The notes beneath the pieces were generated by a model. That model did no database searches. It saw only the letters and a list, made by a program, of their open reading frames with translations, and had not been told where the DNA came from. A stretch of 64,000 nt of DNA from Hoeflea sp. IMCC20628. Its GTDB lineage: Bacteria; Pseudomonadota; Alphaproteobacteria; Rhizobiales; Rhizobiaceae. Each line of letters opens with the position of its first letter. Position 1 is the first letter of the stretch. Positions 45,241-52,587 of this stretch are shown one piece after another. A program made the translations under genes and the position numbers. The stretch spans positions 1,878,501 through 1,942,500 of the forward strand of contig NZ_CP011479.1 of assembly GCF_001011155.1 (NCBI RefSeq). The letters run 5' to 3'.

Positions 45241-46217
45241 GATACCCTGCGACCGAGAAGCTTGAGATCATTCGCACGGTCGAAGGATCGCACCTGCCAA
45301 CCAAGCAGACCCTCGATATGCTGGGCATACCGCGCACCACTTTTTACAGATGGTATGATCTTTACCTCGACGGTGGGGTTGTTGCCTTGGATGATCGGTC
45401 TCCACGGCCGAAGTCGGTCTGGAACCGTATCCCCCAAGACCGGCGTGATGACCTGATTGAGTTCGCGCTGGAACACGAGGCGCTGACGACCCGGGAGCTG
45501 GCAGTCAAATACACTGATGAGAAGCGGTATTTTGTCTCTGAATCATCGGCTTATCGTATCCTGAAGGAAGCCGATTTAATCACCGCACCGGCCTATGTGG
45601 TGATCAAGGCAGCCAATGAGTTCAAAGACAAAACTATCGCCATCAATGAGATGTGGCAGACCGACTTCACCTACTTCAAGATCATCGGGTGGGGCTGGTA
45701 TTACCTCAGCACGATCCTGGACGATTACAGCCGCTACATCATCGCCTGGAAGCTTTGCACAAACATGCGGGCCGAGGACGTGACAGACACCATTGAACTG
45801 GCGCTTCAGGCATCGGGCTGCGACCAGGCCGTCGTGCGCCACAAACCGCGCCTGCTCAGCGATAACGGGTCATGTTACATCTCTGGCGATTTGGCTGAAT
45901 GGCTGGAGGACAAGAAGATGGATCACGTTCGTGGAGCCCCGTTCCACCCGCAAACCCAGGGAAAGATCGAGCGATGGCATCAGACGATGAAGAACCGGGT
46001 CCTGCTGGAAAATTACTATCTGCCAGGCGATCTTGAACGCCAGATCGAGGCCTTCGTCGACTACTATAACAACAGGCGCTACCACGAGAGCTTGAAGAAC
46101 GTCACACCCGCCGACGTCTACTTTGGGCGCGACAAAGCCATCTTGAGAGAAAGGAAAGAGATCAAGAAGCTGACAATCCGCCAACGTCGCTTGCACCATC
46201 AAAAACAAGCGGCATAA
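45237..46217 (+). CDS. IS3-family transposase OrfB (DDE integrase core)
   Basis: The 326-residue protein has an rve-type DDE core: MWQTDFTYFKIIGWGWYYLS (first Asp), LLSDNGSCYISGDLAEWLED (second Asp) and GAPFHPQTQGKIERWHQTMK (Glu), then YYNNRRYHESLKNVTPADVY. ATG 45237 overlaps the orfA stop, but the main product is probably the frameshift fusion. The frame is intact. Confidence 0.93.
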   Translation: MRYPATEKLEIIRTVEGSHLPTKQTLDMLGIPRTTFYRWYDLYLDGGVVALDDRSPRPKSVWNRIPQDRRDDLIEFALEHEALTTRELAVKYTDEKRYFVSESSAYRILKEADLITAPAYVVIKAANEFKDKTIAINEMWQTDFTYFKIIGWGWYYLSTILDDYSRYIIAWKLCTNMRAEDVTDTIELALQASGCDQAVVRHKPRLLSDNGSCYISGDLAEWLEDKKMDHVRGAPFHPQTQGKIERWHQTMKNRVLLENYYLPGDLERQIEAFVDYYNNRRYHESLKNVTPADVYFGRDKAILRERKEIKKLTIRQRRLHHQKQAA

Positions 46218-46364
46218 TCAGTCACACAAACGAACCAGAGCCTCCAATACTCAAGCCGCTCTGATGTCCCATTTTATCTGACGACGGACATTGTGAGATG
46301 TCGAAGGGGATTACCGGTCCGAATACTTCCTTCCTCCAGAGCGCGCGAAGCGCCCTTGGTCTTG

Positions 46365-46395
46365 GTCTCTGTTTCTGTCTCTGTTTCTGTCTCTG
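46365..46395. repeat. TCTCTGTTTCTG tandem repeat
   Basis: The 12-bp unit is repeated about 2.5 times. It lies inside the small split gene on the minus strand, where it encodes the alternating Thr-Glu tract. Confidence 0.75.
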
Positions 46396-46400
46396 TACGC

Positions 46401-46440
46401 ATACCGTACGAGACAGTATCGATACGGTAAAATACCGTAT
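46401..46440. repeat. Three ATACCGTA/TACGGTAT elements
   Basis: ATACCGTA at 46401, its inverse ATACGGTA at 46422 and ATACCGTAT at 46432 lie within 40 bp, next to the replication-protein-like gene. They could be operators or origin iterons. They could also just reflect coding sequence (HTV, IDTV, SYG codons). Confidence 0.4.
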
Positions 46441-46461
46441 GCATAGGGTTTTGAGATCCGG

Positions 46462-46974
46462 TCATCGCCCGGCCCCACTCATAAAACGAGTATAAAGCAG
46501 CGCACCGCTTCCGAACGTTTGCCCAGTTTTGAATTTGTCCATTTCCTTTCTCGCTGCCGTTTCTTCCGCCTTCTCGATGATGCCATGCTCAACCGGCTCG
46601 AACTCCGCCAGGCAATCCATCCGCAACCGCTCGCTGGGGATAGCCTCAATCCGAATTCGCGTTCCTTGGGCGTGTTTCGGATTCATGGGCGGATTGTGTT
46701 TGAACCACCGGGCAATCCGCACAAACGATGTTGCAGTGTCGTAGTCGATCAGGCCCGCAGCGATTAGGGCTTCCCGCATCGGCTCGTATTCCTCCGGTGA
46801 GAGGTCCAGATCTGCACATGCGTAAAGGTCCGGCAGGTGAAAACACCCCGCACTGTCAACATGGCTGCATGTGATGTAGTAGAGATAAACCAGACGCTCC
46901 CCCTCAGAGAGCGCCCGGAACCGTGCCGACTGCCAAACAGACGGACTGACTTTAGAGAATGTGCGCCGGGACAT
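46462..46974 (-). CDS. Replication-protein-like (winged-helix) phage protein
   Basis: The 170-residue protein resembles the N-terminal domain of phage replication initiators: MSRRTFSKVSPSVWQSARFR, then EGERLVYLYYITCSHVDSAGCF, LPDLYACADLDLS and IARWFKHNPPMNPKHAQGT. The usual longer C-terminal part (linker plus DnaD or primase-like part) is absent, and the downstream Thr-Glu-rich frame may be its detached continuation. It lies directly after the HNH-like gene. Confidence 0.5.
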   Translation of the reverse strand: MSRRTFSKVSPSVWQSARFRALSEGERLVYLYYITCSHVDSAGCFHLPDLYACADLDLSPEEYEPMREALIAAGLIDYDTATSFVRIARWFKHNPPMNPKHAQGTRIRIEAIPSERLRMDCLAEFEPVEHGIIEKAEETAARKEMDKFKTGQTFGSGALLYTRFMSGAGR

Positions 46975-47322
46975 TTACATGCCCTCACTTCTAAGCCGGG
47001 CATGTTCCCGCCTATGGTGCAGCCTGCATAAATGCTGCCCCGTCAAAGGTTGGTCGTACTTGTCCGGGAAATGGTGAAACTCGGTCTTAGGGTCGCCGCA
47101 AACCTCACACGGCTTGCGCGTCACAAGGCCCCGATCTAATGCAGATTGAAAGGCCCGATGCGCCCACCTGGCCAGCGGGTTCCGATCACTCCAGTTCGGT
47201 TTCTCTTGCCCGGTCTCACCGCTCTTGCTATTGTCCATCTCGGACTTGCTGCCAAGCTTTCCGAGAACATTACCGCCGATCCTCGCCAAAGGGTCGGCGG
47301 TTTCCATTTCAGAGTTTCGCAT
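46975..47322 (-). CDS. HNH-like zinc-binding protein
   Basis: The 115-residue protein has a polar N-terminus and a C-terminal motif CEVCGDPKTEFHHFPDKYDQ, then LTGQHLCRLHHRREHARL. The CxxC...HH...CxxHH spacing is that of small HNH-nuclease-like proteins. Its stop codon is directly followed by the ATG of the next gene. ATG 47322 is preferred over the longer frame from 47376. Confidence 0.6.
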   Translation of the reverse strand: MRNSEMETADPLARIGGNVLGKLGSKSEMDNSKSGETGQEKPNWSDRNPLARWAHRAFQSALDRGLVTRKPCEVCGDPKTEFHHFPDKYDQPLTGQHLCRLHHRREHARLRSEGM

Positions 47323-47500
47323 TCTGCGCCCCCCTGATTTTTCCGGCCATTGCAGCCGCCTCGCAAGCTTCCGCAACTGTTAGCGGAAACCTCTTGCGGA
47401 TCGCCGGGATAACCGGCCCCTCGAATTGTTCATGTGGCGTGGTCGCCAGCCAATGCGCGGCAAGCGTAACGGCTTCGGACGGATCTAGATCATGCTGCAT
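47309..47500 (-). CDS. Small hypothetical protein
   Basis: The 63-residue protein (MQHDLDPSEAVTLAAHWLAT, then IPAIRKRFPLTVAEACEAAA) resembles short proteins that lie next to AlpA-type genes in alphaproteobacterial prophages, where their role is unknown. Its ATG shares one base with the stop of the upstream gene, and it overlaps the downstream gene by 14 bp. Confidence 0.6.
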   Translation of the reverse strand: MQHDLDPSEAVTLAAHWLATTPHEQFEGPVIPAIRKRFPLTVAEACEAAAMAGKIRGAQNAKL

Positions 47501-47721
47501 TACGCCACCTCTGACGTGGAGCGGCGAGGTGTCGAAAGTTTCGCCTCAGCCCAAGCGGAAAGCGCGTCTTCCGTGTAAACCGCCTTGTTGCCGAAAATCT
47601 GGTAGACTGGCCCGCCGCCATGGACCGCCCATTTTCCCAGTGTTGCCGGTGAAACCTTGAGACCCTGTTCTGTAAGCCGTCGTGCGGCTTCCTTTCGGTC
47701 AAAGAAAGTTGGCATATTCAT
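47500..47721 (-). CDS. AlpA/excisionase-like DNA-binding protein
   Basis: The 73-residue protein has a MerR-like winged helix: FFDRKEAARRLTEQGLKVSP, then ATLGKWAVHGGGPVYQIFGN and KAVYTEDALSAWAEAKL. This is the form of AlpA/Xis-type proteins that regulate or direct excision of integrated elements. ATG 47721 has an AGGAAA site. The IS66 copy 2 lies 43 bp upstream and may have cut its promoter. Confidence 0.72.
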   Translation of the reverse strand: MNMPTFFDRKEAARRLTEQGLKVSPATLGKWAVHGGGPVYQIFGNKAVYTEDALSAWAEAKLSTPRRSTSEVA

Positions 47722-47764
47722 CTGATTTCCTTCGCCAGTTGTAGTTAGCAAGGAAAAGATGCAG

Positions 47765-49139
47765 GTAATTACCCACCCCCTTGCCATGCACCACAATGTC
47801 TGAATCCATGATGATATGGATCGGACTGATTTGCAGCAGCTGAGCAAGGACGAATTGATCGAGATGGTGCTTCGGCTCCAACGGCCTGCCAAGGATTCTC
47901 GGACGTCTTCCAAGCCGCCCTCTACGGACAAGAAAGAGAAACGCGTCAACTCACGACCGGGTGGAGCCAAGCCCGGGCATGAACCCCACAATAGGGTGCT
48001 GGCGGATTTTGCCGACATGTTTCGCGATCATGAACCGACCGCCTGCAAGAGATGCGGCCATGCGTTTTCCGGTGATGATACGATGGTGCTGGCCGGGGCC
48101 TATGACGAGATCGATATTCCTGCGATCCGTCCTCATGTCACCCGGCATCGGCGTTTTTCCTGTCATTGCTCGCAATGCGGCACGACGACAAAAGCCACCG
48201 CACCTGCCGTGGCAACCGCAACGCCGTTCGGGCCAGGCATTCACGCGCTGGCGATCTACCTCAAGAGTTTCCATGCATTGTCTTACGAACGCCTGAGCGG
48301 TGTGTTCATGGATATCTTCGGCCTCCATGCGAGCGAGGGCGCGATCATGAACATGTTTGCCCGCTCCCGTCCGAGCTTCCAGGCCACAGCACAGGCCGCC
48401 AAGGCCAGCCTTCGAGCCGCCCGCGTTGTCGCCAGCGACGAAACCGGTGTGCGTATTGAGGGCACAAATGCCCAACACTGGGTTTTTCATTGCAAGGATG
48501 CCGTTGTCCACCAGCCCGATTACTCCCGTGCAGCACGGGTCGTTCACGAGACCATGGGCGGCCATGTCCCCGAGGTATGGATATCTGATCGGTATTCAGC
48601 CCAGCAATCTCACGGCCATCGACATCAAACCTGCCTTGCACATTTGGCGCGTGATACAGCCTTTGCGCTGGAACATGGCGAGGATGATCTCCCTCTTCGC
48701 TTCCAGCTTTGGTTTGGCCGTGTGTTTGATTTCGCCAGAGCCATAAGCACATTCGCTGCGTCTACCGTCGCAAGCAAGAAGCGCAAATTCGATAAACAGC
48801 TTGCCGGGCTTCTATGCGCCCCGACTTCATGCGACCTGGCCCAAAAGCTCCAGGCCAAGATCGGGCGGGCCCGCGATCAGCTGCTGACGTTTTGCGACTA
48901 TCCCGGAGAAGTCGATGTCACCAACAACACATCTGAGCGAAAGCTCCGTCCATGGGTCATTCAGAGAAAGGTGACAAACGGATATCGCGCCATGTGGGCC
49001 GCCCAAGCCGAGGCGGATGTACGCACAACCGTCGATACCGCCCGCCTTAAAGGCGCAAATCCCTTCCAGGTTATCGCATCCGTCTTGGCGTAGGCCGACA
49101 TCAAGGCCCGAAATCATAAATTCAGGGGTGGGTAATTAC
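47765..49139 (+). mobile_element. IS66-family insertion sequence, copy 2 (1375 bp)
   Basis: The ends are the same GTAATTACCCACCCC inverted repeats as in copy 1, with an 8-bp duplication AGATGCAG (47757-47764 and 49140-49147). It lies between the AlpA-like gene and the unknown gene beside the integrase. The first 1.24 kb differ from copy 1 at two bases, while the last 130 bp differ at about 22. Confidence 0.93.
47816..49093 (+). CDS. IS66-family transposase, copy 2
   Basis: The 425-residue transposase is intact and nearly identical to copy 1 (38661-39938), with the same zinc-finger-like Cys pairs and DDE motifs. Differences are Ser for Pro in CHCSQCG and DV for NI near the C-terminus (AEADVRTTVD). 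Confidence 0.93.
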   Translation: MDRTDLQQLSKDELIEMVLRLQRPAKDSRTSSKPPSTDKKEKRVNSRPGGAKPGHEPHNRVLADFADMFRDHEPTACKRCGHAFSGDDTMVLAGAYDEIDIPAIRPHVTRHRRFSCHCSQCGTTTKATAPAVATATPFGPGIHALAIYLKSFHALSYERLSGVFMDIFGLHASEGAIMNMFARSRPSFQATAQAAKASLRAARVVASDETGVRIEGTNAQHWVFHCKDAVVHQPDYSRAARVVHETMGGHVPEVWISDRYSAQQSHGHRHQTCLAHLARDTAFALEHGEDDLPLRFQLWFGRVFDFARAISTFAASTVASKKRKFDKQLAGLLCAPTSCDLAQKLQAKIGRARDQLLTFCDYPGEVDVTNNTSERKLRPWVIQRKVTNGYRAMWAAQAEADVRTTVDTARLKGANPFQVIASVLA

Positions 49140-49184
49140 AGATGCAGGGTAATTTGCGCGTGGTCGCGCGTAATTAATTCTCGG

Positions 49185-49685
49185 TTATTTCTTTACGCGT
49201 TTCCCATGCAGCCGGGCGACATAGTTCACGCGGTTTTCTAATTCAGCGTGATGTACGCCGCCGCGCTCTTGAATGAGTTCGCGAGCCACTGTTTTGCGAT
49301 GCTTCCCTGTCGCTTCCATTCGAGCAGTCATTTCATCGAACAAGGCCTCCTCAGCAACGAGCATTCCGCCTTTCGGCCTGCCGCGCCGTTTCAAAGGATC
49401 TGGGAGATATCGCCAGAATAATGAAGCTTCACGTGGAGTTTTATCTGAAATTGCAGTTTCCCAAATTTTTGACTTTGGGTTTTCAGGATCATCTCTTGTG
49501 GCCCGATACCTCTTCATAATTTCATTGGTTTCTTGCCAGTCGATGCCCCGACTCGCCTCGATCATTTCAGCCGCATTTGCTTTCATCTGCGCCTTAAAAC
49601 GTTCAAACCCGTTAGCTTGGTTCTTCATGCGGTCCCTAAAATTGTGATTATTGTGCCGCAATTCTGGTTTTGGCTTATCGTCCAT
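49185..49685 (-). CDS. Hypothetical protein coupled to the integrase
   Basis: The 166-residue protein is charged and mostly helical (KNQANGFERFKAQMKANAAE, WQETNEIMKRYRATRDDPEN, ASLFWRYLPDPLKRRGRPKG, HRKTVARELIQERGGVHHAE). The RRGRPKG stretch suggests DNA contact. I recognise no family. ATG 49685 overlaps the integrase stop by 4 bp, so it is made together with the integrase and could act as a recombination-directionality or control factor; this is speculation. Confidence 0.6.
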   Translation of the reverse strand: MDDKPKPELRHNNHNFRDRMKNQANGFERFKAQMKANAAEMIEASRGIDWQETNEIMKRYRATRDDPENPKSKIWETAISDKTPREASLFWRYLPDPLKRRGRPKGGMLVAEEALFDEMTARMEATGKHRKTVARELIQERGGVHHAELENRVNYVARLHGKRVKK

Positions 49686-50977
49686 CAAGAACCACCTTTT
49701 ATAGGCACCACATGGCCCGAGTATGCTGCCTGTACAGACGGTAAGTCCATTCCGGCGAGCACCACAGAAGCCGCTTTCTCAGCAACCGCTTGCCTCGCGT
49801 CAGTGGCCCAATGCACATATTTCGCAGAGGTAGTGATGCTGCGATGCCCGAGTGCCGTCATTATCTCGGAAGCCTGAGCGCCTGCCATTGCCATATGGCT
49901 AGCGAGTGAATGCCGAAGTCCGTGCAAGCCGATGCCTTCTGGAAGTTTGGCTTCCTCGCGAACCTTTGCCCAGACCTTCGATAGCGAAACCGGCCCGTCT
50001 CCCTTTGCAGGTTGAAAAACGAAGTCGCTAGCCTCGCAACTAGGCTGTCTCGCTATGATGGCCTGCGCAGCGGCAGGAAGGCCTATCACGCGCGGTTTGC
50101 CCGTTTTCCGGCCTGTCTTGTGTCCGGATGGCGGCAGCGTTACAAGGCCCGCTTTGAGGTCAACGTGCTGCCAGATCATGCCCGTGATTTCACCACGTCG
50201 CGCGCCAGTCAATGCAATGATGCGGATCGCGTCCGCCACCGGTTGTCGAATTCGCTTTTCGTTTTCCATCCGGTCGAGGGTCTGGAACAGGCGACCATAT
50301 GCCGTCGCATCGTCAAGAATCACGTCGCGGGTTCCATCGGTGCCGGTTCTGACATCGGCCACCGGATTCGCTTTCACCATGCGCTCACGTACCGCCCATT
50401 GAAGCGTCGAACGTAAAAGCCGTACAGATTTGCGGGCAGCTCCTTCTCCACCCGTCACGCGGGCAAGTCCGCGCGGCCCCATTTTTTCCCGCATAGCTGT
50501 TTTCCCGTCGCGGATTGCAGCAAATGCCTTTTCGACATCGCCGGGTCGTAACGTGTCAACATGGTTGCGGCCCAGTAGCGGCTTCAAATGACGTACAATG
50601 CGGCCTTTGTCTGTAGCGCGTGTCCTGTCCGTTTTTGCTGCGAAAGCGTCGGAGTCGAGATAAGCGTCTAGTACGTCGCCAACAGTCACTGCTTGCAATC
50701 GTTCGCGCTTCTCTGCCAGCGGGTCACGACCTTCCTTTACAGCGCGGCGCATGGCGTCCGCTTTATCACGCGCCTCATCCGGCGTTATTGAGCCGTGCTT
50801 GCCAATTGTGGCCCGCCGTTCGCGTCCTTCCGGTGTCCGATACTGGTATATGTAGCTCTTAACGCCAGATGGCAGGACCAAAAGCCCGAAGCCTTTGATC
50901 TGATCATCCCATATATAAAAACGTCGGCCAGGATCAGCTTGAGCCGCGTCTACTGTTCGCTTAGTGATTTTTGGCAT
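49685..50977 (-). CDS. Tyrosine recombinase (element integrase)
   Basis: The 430-residue protein has an N-terminal arm-binding DUF4102-like region (FYIWDDQIKGFGLLVLPSGV, then ARDKADAMRRAVKEGRDPLA), a core-binding SAM-like domain (VGDVLDAYLDSDAFAAKTDR) and the catalytic domain. In the latter, Arg lies in LTGARRGEI, His-x-x-Arg in GLHGLRHSLASHM, His in LGHRSITTSAKY and the Tyr nucleophile in the same KYVHW segment. It lies 178 bp inside attR, as expected for a tRNA-integrating element. Confidence 0.93.
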   Translation of the reverse strand: MPKITKRTVDAAQADPGRRFYIWDDQIKGFGLLVLPSGVKSYIYQYRTPEGRERRATIGKHGSITPDEARDKADAMRRAVKEGRDPLAEKRERLQAVTVGDVLDAYLDSDAFAAKTDRTRATDKGRIVRHLKPLLGRNHVDTLRPGDVEKAFAAIRDGKTAMREKMGPRGLARVTGGEGAARKSVRLLRSTLQWAVRERMVKANPVADVRTGTDGTRDVILDDATAYGRLFQTLDRMENEKRIRQPVADAIRIIALTGARRGEITGMIWQHVDLKAGLVTLPPSGHKTGRKTGKPRVIGLPAAAQAIIARQPSCEASDFVFQPAKGDGPVSLSKVWAKVREEAKLPEGIGLHGLRHSLASHMAMAGAQASEIMTALGHRSITTSAKYVHWATDARQAVAEKAASVVLAGMDLPSVQAAYSGHVVPIKGGS

Positions 50978-51010
50978 TTTACGCCCCTCGATTTTGCTGA
51001 CACAATCAGT

Positions 51011-51029
51011 CGTGTCAGCGCCATGTCAG
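51011..51029 (+). promoter_or_regulatory. Putative integrase arm-type site, right end
   Basis: CGTGTCAGCGCCATGTCAG matches 36610-36628 at 18 of 19 positions in the same orientation. It lies between the integrase start and attR, so it may also sit in the integrase promoter. Confidence 0.5.
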
Positions 51030-51154
51030 CAAAAAGCGGTAAACAAGGGTAATCGCTTTCATTGACCATCGGCGTATAATTATGACTGTAAGCCTTGCAA
51101 TGCAAGGGTTTTGCAATCGAAAGTCACAGTTATGTCAGTAAGGGTAGGGGGTGT

Positions 51155-51209
51155 AGCACCGGCCTTCTAAGCCGACGGTCGCAGGTTCGAATCCTGCAGG
51201 GGTCGCCAT
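51155..51209 (+). repeat. attR core repeat (tRNA-Arg 3' fragment)
   Basis: These 55 bp are identical to 36491-36545 and hold the anticodon-to-3'-end part of tRNA-Arg without its 5' half. This is the displaced chromosomal 3' end and marks the right limit of the element. Confidence 0.93.
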
Positions 51210-51406
51210 TTTTCCAAGGGCTGTACCGGACACAAGCACGTTATTTTCTCCGAAGAAATATCGTCGATGGATTCCAAACCATAGTTCGGGTAACTTCGGC
51301 TTTGTACCGAACTAAATAGCGTGAACGGCGAGATGTAAGGTCGGGTGGAATTGAATTGCCTTCAAGTGTTATGTCTACAAATTACTGCTGATTCGAAAGA
51401 GACCCT

Positions 51407-52096
51407 ATGCTGATGCTGGATTCTGCCATACATCTTGGTCCTGATTTGGAACTTGCCGTCAATCGGATGGATTTCTTCAGGTTGTTCAAATATGTGGCCA
51501 GCAAGAACGGGTGTGAATATTTCGGTCTCGCCGAGATCCCGTCTGATGATCAGCCCGTCAATCTCCAGCACACCCATTCCTTGCATAATTTTCCCGATTC
51601 ATGGTTTGACAAAGGTGCAGGCAAGACGCTGGAATGTGGTGATCCGGTCATTCAGCATCTGAAGCGATCCACTGCGCCCAGTGTTCTGGATTTGCGGGAG
51701 GCTCCTTGCGGTCTTGTCGAACTGAGCGGCACGGAAGCGGCAATCGTCATTCCACTGCACACTGCAATCGGAAAACGCTTCGGACTGGCCATGCTCGGCG
51801 GTATGGAGCAGCCAAAGAGTGAGAAACTGGCGTTGATCGCGCTTGACGCCAGCCTGATTTTTCAACGTTATTTCGGAGTGATCCTGTCGCTCGATTCCAT
51901 CAGCGGTCTCAATGACCGGGAAATCCAGATTGTGTCCTGGACATCTGAAGGCAAGACTTCCGTCGAGATTGCCATCATTCTCGGATTGTCCGAACACACG
52001 ATCAATTCCTATATTGCCACGGTCATGCGAAAGTTGCATGTGGTCAACCGTGCTCAAATGGTAGCATCCGCATTGCGAAGCGGCCTGATCAGCTAA
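51407..52096 (+). CDS. LuxR-family regulator with autoinducer-type N-domain
   Basis: The 229-residue protein has a C-terminal LuxR/FixJ helix-turn-helix (GLNDREIQIVSWTSEGKTSVEIAIILGLSEHTINSYIATVMRKL). Its N-terminal part is like the acyl-homoserine-lactone-binding fold (WFDKGAGKTLECGDPVIQHL, then IVIPLHTAIGKRFGLAMLGG). No luxI-type synthase gene is in the window, so it may be an orphan receptor or bind nothing. It precedes a receiver protein by 21 bp and a histidine kinase, so the three are probably co-transcribed. Confidence 0.85.
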   Translation: MLMLDSAIHLGPDLELAVNRMDFFRLFKYVASKNGCEYFGLAEIPSDDQPVNLQHTHSLHNFPDSWFDKGAGKTLECGDPVIQHLKRSTAPSVLDLREAPCGLVELSGTEAAIVIPLHTAIGKRFGLAMLGGMEQPKSEKLALIALDASLIFQRYFGVILSLDSISGLNDREIQIVSWTSEGKTSVEIAIILGLSEHTINSYIATVMRKLHVVNRAQMVASALRSGLIS

Positions 52097-52117
52097 ATCA
52101 ACGGGAGAAAGCCGCCG

Positions 52118-52549
52118 ATGAATTCGGAACAGACAAGCCCGAAGCTGAGAATTTTGCTGATCGACGATGATCCGGCGGAATTCACCTTGCTGAAACGAAA
52201 GCTTGCCAAGGCAGAGGGCGCAGACATCCAGCTCGATTATGTCGATGGCATCTCGGAAGCGGTGGATTGCGTCAAGGCCGGTGGCGTTGACATGGTGTTT
52301 CTTGACAATCGCCTGGTGCCGAACAATGATTTCCGCGAAACCGCGCCGCTATTGCGCGGGGCAGGCTATGTCGGGCCGATCGGGATCATCTCGTCCGATT
52401 TGAGCGGCAGTTATTTCGAGCGTTTCCAAGAGTTTGGCGTTGATTTCCGGATTGGCAAGGATGAAATCGACGGGACTGCGATTTCCTTCATCATCGCTGA
52501 ATATACCCGCGACCAACTGTCGGAAAACTGCGCCGAAGATTTCCTGTGA
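52118..52549 (+). CDS. Single-domain response regulator (CheY-like)
   Basis: The 143-residue protein is a receiver domain alone. It has acidic residues DDDP (16-19) after ILLI, the phosphoacceptor Asp 63 in MVFLDNRLVP, Ser/Thr in IGIISSD and Lys in RIGKDE. There is no output domain, so it acts by protein contact, perhaps with the kinase gene 38 bp downstream or the LuxR protein upstream. It resembles Rcp1-type partners of phytochrome-like kinases. Confidence 0.9.
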   Translation: MNSEQTSPKLRILLIDDDPAEFTLLKRKLAKAEGADIQLDYVDGISEAVDCVKAGGVDMVFLDNRLVPNNDFRETAPLLRGAGYVGPIGIISSDLSGSYFERFQEFGVDFRIGKDEIDGTAISFIIAEYTRDQLSENCAEDFL

Positions 52550-52587
52550 GACTAGTGCCCGTTTGCTTAATTGGCTGGTGATCTGAG

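Larger units (their letters stand above)
44781..46290 (+). mobile_element. IS3-family insertion sequence (1510 bp)
   Basis: Imperfect inverted ends run from TGTCTGACGTCAG on the left to the complement of TGTCCGTCGTCAG on the right, each with an inner TGGGACA-like block. A direct repeat TTGTGAGAT flanks both sides (44772-44780 and 46291-46299). At nine bases it is longer than the 3-5 bp usual for IS3. It encodes overlapping orfA and orfB with a slippery run between them. Confidence 0.9.
46291..46465 (-). pseudogene. Small coupled gene split by IS3
   Basis: From ATG 46465, which overlaps the upstream stop by 4 bp, the frame encodes MTGSQNPMHTVFYRIDTVSY followed by a TETETETETETKTK tract. It now runs into the IS and stops at 46274. 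If the IS and one flank repeat are removed, the frame continues through 44771-44743 and ends in a TGA overlapping the ATG of the 44746 gene, giving a 67-residue product in a fully coupled operon. Similar Thr-Glu tracts occur in linkers of phage replication proteins, so this could also be the second half of the 46974 gene after a frameshift. Confidence 0.55.
36491..51209. mobile_element. Integrated element in tRNA-Arg, satellite- or prophage-like, 14.7 kb
   Basis: The region is bounded by 55-bp perfect direct repeats of the tRNA-Arg 3' end. It carries a tyrosine recombinase at the right end and has integrase arm-like repeats near both ends. A leftward string from 50977 to 42233 encodes the integrase, an unknown protein, an AlpA-like protein, small proteins, a replication-protein-like gene, an HK97-type capsid and an HNH nuclease. 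The left third carries rightward cargo, including an Mrr-type endonuclease. No portal, large terminase, protease or tail gene is visible. Three insertion sequences lie inside. Confidence 0.88.
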
